In this document: piece after piece, positions 8,630-17,729 of the stretch
How the letters are laid out: each line of letters begins with the position of its first letter
Numbering within the stretch: position 1 is the first letter of the stretch
From: Olsenella sp. An293
GTDB taxonomy: Bacteria > Actinomycetota > Coriobacteriia > Coriobacteriales > Atopobiaceae
Reading direction: 5' to 3'
Length of the DNA: 64,000 nt
Assembly: GCF_002159495.1 (NCBI RefSeq)
Contig: NZ_NFIT01000005.1
Location: forward strand, 143,501-207,500
The notes under the pieces: model-generated
What the model was told of the DNA's origin: nothing
Database searches by the model: none
Seen by the model: the letters and a program-made list of their open reading frames with translations, nothing else
Made by a program: the position numbers and the translations under genes

Positions 8630-8655
8630 GCGGGGTCGTCTTCGGGCGGCCCCGC
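8630..8655 (+). terminator. Hairpin between prs and pth
   Basis: GCGGGG and CCCCGC arms close a stem with a CG inner pair and a TCTTCGGG loop. It lies between prs and pth, just before the pth ribosome site, so it could attenuate rather than end transcription. Confidence 0.4.
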
Positions 8656-8672
8656 GTCCGTGAAGGAGAGTC

Positions 8673-9245
8673 ATGCCCGCACAGAAACCCGCCGCGAGGC
8701 CGGGCACCATCAAAATCGTCTGCGGCCTCGGCAACCCCGACGCCGAGTACGCCCGCACCCGGCACAACGCCGGCTTTGCCACCATCGACGCCGTGGCCGC
8801 GCGCCGGGGCGTCCGCTACTGGAAGTCCGAGGCCGGCGCCCAGGTCGCCCAGATCACGATCACCGACAAAGACGGCGAGAAGCGCGAGGTCCTTCTCGCC
8901 AAGCCCATGAGCTACATGAACACCTCGGGCGGGCCGCTCTCCAAGCTGGCGCGCGCCCACCACGTGCGCCCCGAGGAGATCCTCGTGGTCCACGACGAGG
9001 TGGACCTGCCCGCCGGGGAGGTCAAGCTCAAGCTGGGCGGCGGCCTCAACGCGCACAACGGCCTGCGCTCCATCGCCGACAAGCTCGGCAGCCGCGACTT
9101 CGCGCGCGTGCAGTTTGGCATCGGACGGCCGCCCGGGCGCATGCAGGTGGCCGACTACGTGCTGCGTGAGCTCAAGGGGAGCTTCCTCGAGGACTTCGAG
9201 CTCACCGTCGAACGCGCGGCGGACCTCGTGGAGCGGTCCCTGTAG
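8673..9245 (+). CDS. pth: Peptidyl-tRNA hydrolase
   Basis: 190 residues. It frees tRNAs from peptides dropped during translation. Family marks: GLGNP (18-22), the catalytic histidine H31 in TRHNAGF, the VHDEVDLP block with the catalytic aspartate near 103, and GGGLNAHNGLRSI further on. The start has GGAGAG upstream. An N-terminal extension of about 11 residues rich in Ala, Pro and Arg precedes the first strand. Third gene of the glmU-prs-pth cluster, 113 bases after prs. Confidence 0.96.
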   Translation: MPAQKPAARPGTIKIVCGLGNPDAEYARTRHNAGFATIDAVAARRGVRYWKSEAGAQVAQITITDKDGEKREVLLAKPMSYMNTSGGPLSKLARAHHVRPEEILVVHDEVDLPAGEVKLKLGGGLNAHNGLRSIADKLGSRDFARVQFGIGRPPGRMQVADYVLRELKGSFLEDFELTVERAADLVERSL

Positions 9246-9318
9246 ACGCCCTGCCAAAAGACGTGCGCCGCCCGCCGTTCTTATCGCCCGTCCGTGAGGG
9301 AATGCGCAGCCACTCGGG

Positions 9319-9324
9319 TACAAT
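9319..9324 (+). promoter_or_regulatory. -10 box upstream of the Nfn pair
   Basis: TACAAT lies 72 bases before the first Nfn-like gene; no convincing -35 accompanies it. The pth-nfn gap also holds a GTTCTTATCGCC word near 9275, a one-base variant of the recurrent GTYCTTCTCG motif. Confidence 0.4.
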
Positions 9325-9395
9325 GAGGGGTGTTGGAAAGGCCCTGCCAGGAGCCGGGCCGCCAAATGAGGGAATGCAGGAGAGGAGTGCGGTTA

Positions 9396-10238
9396 ATGTA
9401 CAAGATCCTCGAAAAGACGCAGTTCTCGGAGAAGGTGTTCAAGTTCCGCATCGAGGCGCCCCGGATGGCCAAGCACGCTCACGCCGGCCAGTTCCTGATG
9501 GTGCGCGCCAACGAGACGGGCGAGCGCGTCCCGTTCACGCTTGCGGGCTGGAACGCCGAGGAGGGCTGGGTCGAGTTCATCTTCATGGTGATCGGCAAGA
9601 CCACGGAGATGCTTTCCACCTACAACGAGGGCGACTCCATCAAGGACGTCACCGGCCCGCTGGGCGTCCCCACCGAGATGGCGGACGGTCCCTGCGCGGT
9701 CATCGGCGGCGGCGTCGGCTTGGCCATCGCCTATCCCGTTGCCCGCCACTTGGTGGAGACCGGCCACGAGGTCCACGCCATCATGGGCGCCCGCACCAAG
9801 GACCTGCTGCTGCTTGAGGAGCAGTTCCGCGAGCTGCTGCCGGACGACCACATCCACATCACCACCGACGACGGCTCCTATGGCGAGAAGGGCGTGGTCA
9901 CCGCGCCGCTCGAGCGCCTGCTCCAGGAGAAGGCCGTCTCCCAGGTCTTCTGCGTCGGCCCCGTGCCGATGATGAAGTTCTCCGCCCTCACGGCCGAGAA
10001 GTACAACACGCCGATCACCGCGTCGCTCAACCCCATCATGGTCGACGGCACCGGCATGTGCGGGTGCTGCCGCGTGGAGGTCGACGGGCAGACGAAGTTC
10101 GCCTGCGTCGACGGCCCCGACTTCGACGCCACCAAGGTCGACTGGAACGACCTTCGCGCGCGTCAGGCCGCGTATCTCACCGAGGAGGGCCAGTCCCTCA
10201 AGGCCTATGAGGAGGCGAACTGCGCATGCCACAGGTAA
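9396..10238 (+). CDS. NfnA-like FAD/[2Fe-2S] NAD(P)H oxidoreductase subunit
   Basis: 280 residues of the ferredoxin-NADP reductase superfamily, as in the small subunit of NADH-dependent ferredoxin:NADP+ oxidoreductase (Nfn) and sulfide dehydrogenase. The N-terminal RVPFTLAGWN block binds FAD; GGGVGLAIAYPVARHL near 108-123 binds the pyridine nucleotide; cysteines in GTGMCGCCRVEVDG and the following FACVDGP coordinate a [2Fe-2S] cluster near the C terminus. Start MYKILEK is chosen for the AGGAGAGGAG sequence upstream. It overlaps the next gene by 13 bases. The pair may bifurcate electrons between NADH, NADPH and ferredoxin (family knowledge); a role as a PyrK-like subunit is a weaker alternative because no pyrD is adjacent. 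Confidence 0.88.
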   Translation: MYKILEKTQFSEKVFKFRIEAPRMAKHAHAGQFLMVRANETGERVPFTLAGWNAEEGWVEFIFMVIGKTTEMLSTYNEGDSIKDVTGPLGVPTEMADGPCAVIGGGVGLAIAYPVARHLVETGHEVHAIMGARTKDLLLLEEQFRELLPDDHIHITTDDGSYGEKGVVTAPLERLLQEKAVSQVFCVGPVPMMKFSALTAEKYNTPITASLNPIMVDGTGMCGCCRVEVDGQTKFACVDGPDFDATKVDWNDLRARQAAYLTEEGQSLKAYEEANCACHR

Positions 10239-11626
10239 ACGGTCGCTTTGTTCCGGACATGAAGTCCCCGCGCACGCCGGACAACGAGGAGCCGGCAGCC
10301 GAGCGCGCGTGCGATTTCCGTCCCGTCGACAAGGGCTTCACCAAGGAGATGGCGCTGGCCGAGGCCGAGCGCTGCATGGACTGCAAGAAGCCGTTCTGCG
10401 TTGACGGCTGCCCCGTCAATATCAACATCCCCAAGTTCATCGAGAAGATCCGCGAGGAGAAGTTCGGCGAGGCGCTGGACATCATCCGCGAGGACTCGAT
10501 GCTCCCCGCCATCTGCGGCCGCGTCTGCCCGCAGGAGAACCAGTGCGAGGGCAAGTGCATCCGCGGCAAGAAGGGCGACCCGGTGGCCATCGGCCAGCTG
10601 GAGCGCTTCCTCGGCGACCAGCCCGAGCTTGCCTCCAAGCCCAAGATGGCCCCCAAGAACGGCAAGAAGGTCGCCGTCGTGGGCTCCGGCCCGTCCGGCA
10701 TCACCTGCGCCGGCGAGCTCGCCCGCAACGGCTTTGACGTCACCGTCTTCGAGGCCTTCTTCACCGGCGGCGGAGTGCTCGTCTACGGCATTCCCGAGTT
10801 CCGTCTGCCCAAGGCCGTCGTCAAGCGCGAGATCGACGGTCTGGAGGAGATGGGCGTCAAGTTTGAGTACAACTCCGTCGTGGGTCGCATCACCGACGCC
10901 GAGGAACTCTTCGCCGAGGGCTTTGACGCCATCTACATCGCCACGGGCGCGGGCCTGCCCAAGTTCCTCAACGTGCCCGGCGAGAACCTCCCCAACGTCT
11001 TCTTTGCCAACGAGTACCTCACGCGCGTGAACCTCATGAAGGCCAACCGCTTCCCCGAGTACGACACCCCCACCAAGCATGGCAAGAACGTCGTGGTCTT
11101 TGGCGGCGGCAACGTCGCCATGGACGCGGTGCGCACCGCCAAGCGCCTGGGCGCCGAGCGCGCGATCATCGCCTATCGCCGCACCGAGGACGAGATGCCC
11201 GCCCGTCGCGCTGAGCTCCACCACGCCAAGGCCGAGGGCGTCGAGGTCATGCCGCTCGTGGCGCCGCTGGAGTTCGTGAAGGGCGAGGACGGCGCCGTCT
11301 GCGCGGTGCGCGTCCAGAAGATGGAGCTCGGCGAGCCCGACGCCTCCGGGCGTCGTCGCCCCGTGCCCATCGAGGGCGCCGTTGAGGAGATTCCCTGCGA
11401 CGTGGCCATCTCCGCCATCGGCACCAACGCCAACCCGTTTGCCAAGATGATCGGCGACATCAAGCTCAACAAGTGGGGCTACATCATCGCCGACGAGGAC
11501 GGCCGCACGTCCGACCCACGCATCTGGGCCGGCGGCGACATCGTCACCGGCGCGGCCACGGTCATCCTGGCCATGGGCGCCGGCAAGACGGCCGCAGCGA
11601 GCATCACGAGGACGCTCGTCGGGTAG
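10226..11626 (+). CDS. NfnB / glutamate synthase small-chain-like NADPH oxidoreductase
   Basis: 466 residues. The N-terminal cysteine-rich region (CMDCKKPFCVDGCP, then ICGRVCPQENQCEGKC) binds two [4Fe-4S] clusters; a Rossmann GSGPSGITCA loop follows near residue 152 for FAD, and GGGNVAMDAVRTA near 292 binds NADPH. It ends with the usual GGDIVTGAATVILAMGAGKTAA helix. The companion NfnA-like gene overlaps the start by 13 bases, which argues for Nfn rather than a glutamate synthase subunit, since no large GltB-type subunit is adjacent. A strong nested hairpin follows the stop. GltA/GltD naming is common for this protein in databases. Confidence 0.88.
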   Translation: MPQVNGRFVPDMKSPRTPDNEEPAAERACDFRPVDKGFTKEMALAEAERCMDCKKPFCVDGCPVNINIPKFIEKIREEKFGEALDIIREDSMLPAICGRVCPQENQCEGKCIRGKKGDPVAIGQLERFLGDQPELASKPKMAPKNGKKVAVVGSGPSGITCAGELARNGFDVTVFEAFFTGGGVLVYGIPEFRLPKAVVKREIDGLEEMGVKFEYNSVVGRITDAEELFAEGFDAIYIATGAGLPKFLNVPGENLPNVFFANEYLTRVNLMKANRFPEYDTPTKHGKNVVVFGGGNVAMDAVRTAKRLGAERAIIAYRRTEDEMPARRAELHHAKAEGVEVMPLVAPLEFVKGEDGAVCAVRVQKMELGEPDASGRRRPVPIEGAVEEIPCDVAISAIGTNANPFAKMIGDIKLNKWGYIIADEDGRTSDPRIWAGGDIVTGAATVILAMGAGKTAAASITRTLVG

Positions 11627-11747
11627 CGAGAAGAACCTCGCGCTGTAGCTGACAGCCCCGCCGATTTCCACGCAGGAGTGCGCTTCGCGAAACTCCTGCT
11701 TAGGAAATCGGCGGGGCCTTTCGTTGCCGCGGCCGAGGTTCTTCTCG
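11627..11747 (+). terminator. Two-tier terminator flanked by inverted GTTCTTCTCG words
   Basis: A perfect 15-bp stem (11655-11669 with 11703-11717) encloses a second stem, GCAGGAGT/ACTCCTGC, whose tip contains AGTGCGCTTCGCGAAACT. CTTTCGTT follows. Outside this, CGAGAAGAACCTCG at 11627-11640 and its exact complement at 11734-11747 make a third, outermost 14-bp pairing directly after the stop codon of the NfnB-like gene. The tip closely matches the one in the groEL terminator at 14197-14266. Confidence 0.8.
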
Positions 11748-11789
11748 TCTGGGACCGCCGAAGGCGTCTAACGGGTTTGGCGGGTCCGT

Positions 11790-11938
11790 GCCCGCACTTC
11801 TCTGCGCCTGCCACTGAGTGCGGGCTAGAGCGCACTCGATGCGCGCACTTGAGCGCAAGACTTGAGAGGCGGCCCGCACTTCTCGGCCCATCACCGAAAA
11901 ATCGCCCGCACTCGATGCCCGCACTTATGAGTGCGGGC
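11790..11938. repeat. Cluster of GCCCGCACT/AGTGCGGGC repeats
   Basis: Copies of GCCCGCACTT or GCCCGCACTC, or the complement, occur at 11790-11799, 11816-11825, 11872-11881, 11904-11913, 11917-11926 and 11929-11938, with degenerate GCGCACT copies between. The last two form a 9-bp hairpin just past the stop of the minus-strand nucleotidyltransferase gene and can end its transcription. With the preceding terminator this fills the 323-base gap; no open frame of interest is seen. Confidence 0.65.
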
Positions 11939-11949
11939 CGCGTAGGCCG

Positions 11950-12237
11950 TTACTCCCAGCCGGGGTCCTCAAGGTTGCGGAGGTGGAGGAGGTAGTCGAG
12001 GAGGCGATAGTTCTTCTCGGCGAGGTCCTTCTCGCGCCGCTCCAAAACGGCGTCACGGTTCTGAGGAGAGACGACGAGGTAGAGGTCTATGTCGGAGAAC
12101 TCGTCCGCGTCACCGCGGACAATCGAGCCCTTGAGGAGAACCGCCTCGCACAGGCCGTCGGCGACCGCCGCGCCGGTGATGCGCGCAATGGCCTCGTCAA
12201 GGTGCGCGATGCCTGTGATACGCTTCTCGTCCAACAT
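11950..12237 (-). CDS. Minimal nucleotidyltransferase-fold protein
   Basis: 95 residues with the nucleotidyltransferase signature GSIVRGDADEFSDIDL near 36-51: the GS pair and the two aspartates of DxD that bind metal and NTP. Such domains transfer nucleotides to antibiotics, tRNAs or proteins, or serve as the antitoxin or toxin half of MNT/HEPN pairs; no HEPN partner is adjacent. The length equals a bare catalytic domain, and longer relatives continue for about 150 residues, so it may be either a MNT or a truncated remnant. The start has GGGGAGGG upstream. It lies 22 bases after an XRE regulator gene and is probably cotranscribed with it. Confidence 0.65.
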   Translation of the reverse strand: MLDEKRITGIAHLDEAIARITGAAVADGLCEAVLLKGSIVRGDADEFSDIDLYLVVSPQNRDAVLERREKDLAEKNYRLLDYLLHLRNLEDPGWE

Positions 12238-12259
12238 CGCCCCTCCCCAGGCCCAAACG

Positions 12260-12820
12260 CTACTCCAGCGAGATGGTCACGTGGTCACCGTCGCCGCAGT
12301 CGACATCAAGAAGCGTGCCCTTCTCGCCGTGCTTGATTGCCTCGGAAACAAGGTCCAGGTCAACGTCGGCGTTGTTAAGGTTCAGGCTGACGTTGCCGGG
12401 CATCTTCTTTCCTGCCCCGAGCACAAAGCTCGCGAGGCCGAGCGGAACGTTGATGTTGACATCATCGCCGTCGTCGCCGTCGTGGACCTGAATGTGCAGG
12501 GTGTGCGGGCGACCACCGCGATCAGGACGCGGCGCGGGCTCCGGCTCGAACGCGGCGCCGGGCTCCGCGGGCGCCACCGCCCGCGCCGGCACAACGTCGC
12601 GCACGATGGGCGCCACGCCCAAAAGCTGATCCACGCTCACGCCAAACGTCTTGGCGAGCTCCGGCAGCAGCATGATGTCGGGCGCGCTGAGATCATTTTC
12701 CCACTTGCTTACCGCTTGGGCCGTCACGCCCATCTTCATGGCAAGGCGCTCCTGCGTCATGCCGTACTCCAGGCGCAGCCGTGCGATGCGGCGTCCCAGC
12801 GTCTCGTTCTTCTCGTCCAC
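12260..12820 (-). CDS. XRE-family regulator with C-terminal beta-rich domain
   Basis: 186 residues from a GTG at 12820, chosen because GAAAGGA precedes it and the helix-turn-helix starts ten residues in. The HTH covers about residues 8-62 (GRRIARLRLEYGMTQERLAMKMGVTAQAVSKWEN). A proline/alanine linker follows, then a C-terminal region (about 115-186) with an NVPLGLASFVLGAG segment and alternating strands, like the SHOCT-like/YvlB-type domains found in small adhesin or envelope-stress proteins. It probably binds DNA as a dimer and senses through the C-terminal domain (inference). Direct repeats and a palindrome in its own upstream region suggest autoregulation. Confidence 0.75.
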   Translation of the reverse strand: MDEKNETLGRRIARLRLEYGMTQERLAMKMGVTAQAVSKWENDLSAPDIMLLPELAKTFGVSVDQLLGVAPIVRDVVPARAVAPAEPGAAFEPEPAPRPDRGGRPHTLHIQVHDGDDGDDVNINVPLGLASFVLGAGKKMPGNVSLNLNNADVDLDLVSEAIKHGEKGTLLDVDCGDGDHVTISLE

Positions 12821-12878
12821 GGTTGGTCCTTTCCTCGGGCTTCTGCGTGTGACTCCCACTGTGACATCCCCCTCGGTT

Positions 12879-12946
12879 GAGTTCCACCAACCATCTGACG
12901 AGTTCCATGGTACGTTATCTACCAGCGAGAACAACCACTGGTTGTA
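12879..12946 (-). promoter_or_regulatory. Candidate operators of the XRE gene
   Basis: GAGTTCCA occurs twice, at 12879-12886 and 12901-12908, spaced 22 bp (about two helical turns). A separate perfect dyad ACAACC-ACT-GGTTGT spans 12932-12946. All lie between the XRE gene start and the upstream ATPase gene stop. Confidence 0.4.
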
Positions 12947-12992
12947 TCGCTTTGCCTGCATCGATGCGCAATGGCGCCGAGCCAGCGACCTT

Positions 12993-14081
12993 TCATCCGA
13001 CGTCTTCCCCGTGCTCGCGCAGGTACTCTCTCATATACGGGACGGCAAAGGACACCTTGCCGTAGCCAGCGGCCTCGATGAGGGCCGCATCTATGAGACG
13101 CTTGCGGTACGAGCTCGTGTCCTTTGTCGTGAGGCCCATAAAGCGAGAAACCTCGGCAGTGGGCGCGGGATGTTCCTCACAGCGTGCCATCGCGGTGAGA
13201 TACTCCACCTGGCGATCGGGTAGCCTTCTGAGCGCAGGACCAATGACCATGGAGTCAAAGTTCTCGCGCGCCCTGGCGATGCCACGCTCCGCGTCCCCTT
13301 CCTCGATGGCAGCGGCATTCCGACGCGCCGCCGCCTGCCACGTATAGTACCCAACAAGCTGCACCATGAAGGGATAGCCCGCCGCCGCCTTAGTCATGAG
13401 CTCGGCCGCGTCCCTGCGCAATACGCCGCCCGCCCGCGCAACGGTATCCTCAAACGACATCCCAACCTCATAGTCGGAGAGTCGAGAGAGCTCCGTGTGC
13501 TTCGCGCGCTGCAGGAAGGTGAGCGCATCGGCCCCAACTGCATCGTCCACCGCGGTGGGCAGACCCGCAAATGCAAAGGCGACGTTTGCTTCCTGCCGAA
13601 TGAGCAGCTGAATCTCGTTGCCGAGCACGCGAAGCTCATCGATGGGCGCGTCTTGAATCTCGTCAAGCGTCACAAACAGTCCCCCGCGCTGCGACGCCCG
13701 GAGCATCGCCTCTCCCAGCGACGTGGGGGACTTGGAAAGGTTGATCGACCCTGCCCGCACACCAAAGACCGACGGAGAAACCGAGACGGAAGTCAGGATC
13801 GGATCGCGAGTAAGCGCCGTAAGGATCCTCTCGCAGAAGCCCTTGTTTGCCGCAACGTCAACCACCGTAAAGCCGCGGTCTCGCGCAATGCCCCCCATTG
13901 CATTGAGCAGCACGGTCTTACCCACACCGCGCACGCCGGACACGCGCATAAGCCGCTCCGGCGAACCCGGCCCGTTATCTAAAGCGTCAGTGAAATCGTC
14001 GAGGATAGCATCTCGACCAATGAGCTCAGGAGGATTCATGCCCGCAGTGGGCTTGAAGGGATTTCCGCGCCTCTGTGACAT
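12993..14081 (-). CDS. AAA/STAND-type ATPase with C-terminal winged-helix region
   Basis: 362 residues. Walker A is GVRGVGKT (49-56), Walker B lies in LFVTLDEIQDA near 133-143, and a sensor-like AFAGLP follows near 171. The layout matches the archaeal-type/Orc1-Cdc6-like ATPases often encoded alone in bacteria: P-loop domain, helical lid (ending near 290), then a winged-helix module. Exact role is unknown; members are thought to act as DNA-binding or signal-transducing switches. G+C is visibly lower than that of its neighbours, and it sits between housekeeping operons, which suggests acquisition. Start ATG at 14081 has GGGAGGT upstream and three 19-bp repeats just beyond. Confidence 0.8.
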   Translation of the reverse strand: MSQRRGNPFKPTAGMNPPELIGRDAILDDFTDALDNGPGSPERLMRVSGVRGVGKTVLLNAMGGIARDRGFTVVDVAANKGFCERILTALTRDPILTSVSVSPSVFGVRAGSINLSKSPTSLGEAMLRASQRGGLFVTLDEIQDAPIDELRVLGNEIQLLIRQEANVAFAFAGLPTAVDDAVGADALTFLQRAKHTELSRLSDYEVGMSFEDTVARAGGVLRRDAAELMTKAAAGYPFMVQLVGYYTWQAAARRNAAAIEEGDAERGIARARENFDSMVIGPALRRLPDRQVEYLTAMARCEEHPAPTAEVSRFMGLTTKDTSSYRKRLIDAALIEAAGYGKVSFAVPYMREYLREHGEDVG

Positions 14082-14099
14082 GAAACCTCCCTGACCTCA

Positions 14100-14156
14100 G
14101 ATCTAACAAGTCGAGCAGATTCTAACAAGTCGAGCAGATTCTAACAAGTCGAGCAA
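14100..14156 (-). promoter_or_regulatory. Three 19-bp direct repeats forming overlapping promoters
   Basis: The unit ATTCTAACAAGTCGAGCAG is present at 14101-14118 (first copy one base shorter), 14119-14137 and 14138-14156. On the minus strand each unit contains TTGTTA and TAGAAT; because of the 19-bp period, TTGTTA of one unit (14142-14147) stands exactly 17 bp from TAGAAT of the next (14119-14124), and again (14123-14128 with TAGATC at 14100-14105). Both are well-spaced -35/-10 pairs pointing at the ATPase gene 20-40 bases away. Confidence 0.6.
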
Positions 14157-14196
14157 GCCCCCATCGATCGAGGACCTTCAAGGTCTAAACAGAGAA

Positions 14197-14266
14197 GGGT
14201 CGCCCCGGGTGTTCCGTAGAGAAGTTTCACGAAGTGCACTTCTCGAAGGAACACCCGGGGCGACCC
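14197..14266 (-). terminator. groEL two-tier terminator
   Basis: A perfect 19-bp outer stem (14197-14215 with 14248-14266) encloses an inner GAGAAGT/ACTTCTC stem whose tip, read on the minus strand, is AGTGCACTTCGTGAAACT. TTCTCTGTTT follows on the minus strand. It lies 25 bases past the groEL stop. The tip differs from that of the 11655 terminator only at two positions that pair with each other. Confidence 0.85.
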
Positions 14267-14291
14267 GTCAGCTACTGGTTAGACCTTGAGC

Positions 14292-15932
<1,641 letters not shown>

Positions 15933-15974
15933 TTAGTCCTCCAAAATCATTGGTTCTTCTCGCGAAACGCGAAG

Positions 15975-16265
15975 CTAGTCCTCGATAACGGCGTAGATGT
16001 CGTCGGCGCGCAGGAGCAGGAAGTCCTCGCCGTCGATCTTGACCTCGTTGCCGCCGAACTTGCCGTAGTAGACCTCGTCGCCGACGTGCACGTCGATGGC
16101 GATGCGCTCGCCCTTGTCGTTGAGCTTGCCAGCGCCGACGGCCACGACCTGGCCGCGCTGCGGCTTCTCCTGGGCACCACTCGAGATGTAGAGGCCCGTC
16201 GAGGTCTTCTCCTCCTTGGGGGCCGGCTTCACGAGGACGCGATCACCCAGCGGCTTAAGAGTCAT
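15975..16265 (-). CDS. groS: Co-chaperonin GroES
   Basis: 96 residues. GroES caps the GroEL ring. MTLKPLGDRVLVKP at the N terminus and the GEDFLLLRADDIYAVIED C terminus are typical, and the mobile loop lies near residues 18-32 (KEEKTSTGLYIS). The ATG at 16265 is chosen because AAGGAGG lies about ten bases before it and gives family length. First gene of the groES-groEL operon. Confidence 0.97.
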   Translation of the reverse strand: MTLKPLGDRVLVKPAPKEEKTSTGLYISSGAQEKPQRGQVVAVGAGKLNDKGERIAIDVHVGDEVYYGKFGGNEVKIDGEDFLLLRADDIYAVIED

Positions 16266-16371
16266 GTTCAAGAACCTCCTTCTGAGGCGCCCCTGCGGGC
16301 GCGGCTCTGCGACGTCCGGACAATCCGGCGACGCGCTATCCAACGTTCAGAATCATACCCAGACGCGCCGA

Positions 16372-16377
16372 CTTATA
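16372..16377 (-). promoter_or_regulatory. Extended -10 box of groES-groEL
   Basis: On the minus strand TGGTATAAG gives an extended -10 (TATAAG) about 107 bases before the groES start. The leader between contains GCGCCC/GGGCGC and CCGG hairpins that may matter for control. No CIRCE or HAIR operator is visible in this gap, which is shared with the divergent lipoprotein gene. Confidence 0.4.
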
Positions 16378-16557
16378 CCACCTCGCGTGAAAAAATCTTC
16401 CAAGACGCACTTAGATTTTCTGACTCTGAACGAGGCAGGCGAGAAGGGCCGTCGCGTTGCGAAAAAGACGGTGGAATCCCCGGACGTTTTGCCTGCGGCC
16501 CGGTACTATAGGGAACACTGATAATGCAGGGCCACCGTTCCCGGGGAGGGCAGACCC

Positions 16558-17682
16558 ATGTCGATCCGCGTTCGACGCCTCATGCAAGCTCTGTGCGCCT
16601 GCGCGCTCGCCGCCCTTCTCGCCGCCTGCGCCAAGTCCGAGCCGCCCGCCGGCACCGTGCGGACGGAGACCGAAGACGCCGTGGTCAACGCGGCCATGCT
16701 CACGCACGGCTACAGCTGGGACGGCGTCGCGAGCGACCCCGTCGCGCCGACCGAGCTCGCGGACAGCGACGTTCCCGACCTCGCCGTCTCCGGGACCGCC
16801 GAGGTCCGCGCGTCCTTCTCGCAGCCCGCAAACGAGGTCGAGGTCGTGCGCTACGCAGACGACGGAACCCTCGAGGGGGTCGAGTGCGCGCTCGAGGACG
16901 GAGCCGCGACCTTTGTGGCAGAGTCGGGCTGGCGCTACTACGTCGGAGCCTGGTTCGAGGGCGGAGACGCGGGCTATCTCTTTGACGCCAAGGGGGCCGA
17001 GGGCGAGGGGGCCGATATGGACGAGTTCGTGAGCACGGCGATGGTCGTCACGTTTGGCGACGGCGAGGTCCTCTTTGTTGACCAGGACACCGGTTCCCCC
17101 TACTACCCCACCCTGCCCGAGAGCGCTCCCGAGCTCACGGCCGGCAACATCGTGCGCGTGACCGGCAACGGCATCATGCTGCAGAGCTACCCCGGTCAGT
17201 ACCCGGGCATCACCAAGGTCGAGGTGGTCGAGGAGGGCTCGCCCGCGGACGCCGAGAAGTACGACGAGCTGGTGGCGCAAATCTGGCATCCCAAGGACCC
17301 CGCCGAGCTGCCGTACGCGTCGCTCGAGTACACCACGGAGCTCGCGGCGGTCTCGCTCATGCTGCAGAGCTATGGCTACACCTGGAGCTACGAGGAGAAC
17401 GGCGAGATGACCGCCATCTCCGCCGACTCCGCGCTCCCCGCCCAGCTCGCGGCAGACGAGCTGCCCGACGTGAGCGTCGACGCGCCCACGGAGGTGACCG
17501 CGAGCTTTGACGTCCCGGCCACGGGCATCGAGGTCACGCGCTGGAGCGAGGACGCGCTCGACGCCGAGGGCGAGCCGGTGGAGACCGACGGCCTCTCGTT
17601 CACTGTTGAGCCCGGGTATCGCTACGCACTTCTCGCCACGTTTGACGCCGGCGAGGTCACCTACGTCTTCACCGTCCGATGA
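16558..17682 (+). CDS. Lipoprotein with duplicated beta-rich domain
   Basis: 374 residues. Signal peptide with lipobox LAAC, Cys24 being the predicted lipidated residue, so it is anchored outside the cytoplasmic membrane. The body contains two related units, near 38-125 and 252-374. Each runs (L/Q)..GY.W, then a P..LA..ELPD/SDVPD strand, an EV.ASF..PA strand, EV.R(Y/W), and an aromatic GYRY/GWRY strand. The last unit ends CTYVFTVR-like (VTYVFTVR). The next gene encodes a shorter protein ending in the same motif, so they are tandem relatives. Function is not recognised. A TACTAT -10-like sequence lies at 16504-16509. Confidence 0.75.
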   Translation: MSIRVRRLMQALCACALAALLAACAKSEPPAGTVRTETEDAVVNAAMLTHGYSWDGVASDPVAPTELADSDVPDLAVSGTAEVRASFSQPANEVEVVRYADDGTLEGVECALEDGAATFVAESGWRYYVGAWFEGGDAGYLFDAKGAEGEGADMDEFVSTAMVVTFGDGEVLFVDQDTGSPYYPTLPESAPELTAGNIVRVTGNGIMLQSYPGQYPGITKVEVVEEGSPADAEKYDELVAQIWHPKDPAELPYASLEYTTELAAVSLMLQSYGYTWSYEENGEMTAISADSALPAQLAADELPDVSVDAPTEVTASFDVPATGIEVTRWSEDALDAEGEPVETDGLSFTVEPGYRYALLATFDAGEVTYVFTVR

Positions 17683-17729
17683 TGCGAGATGAGGGCCGCC
17701 CCATCTCACGCCAAGCAGAAGGAGAGATT

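Noticed and set aside
14101..14156. Possible CRISPR array
   Set aside because: The three units are head-to-tail 19-mers without unique spacers, and no cas gene is in the window.
16266..16440. CIRCE element before groES
   Set aside because: No TTAGCACTC/GAGTGCTAA pair, even allowing a few mismatches.
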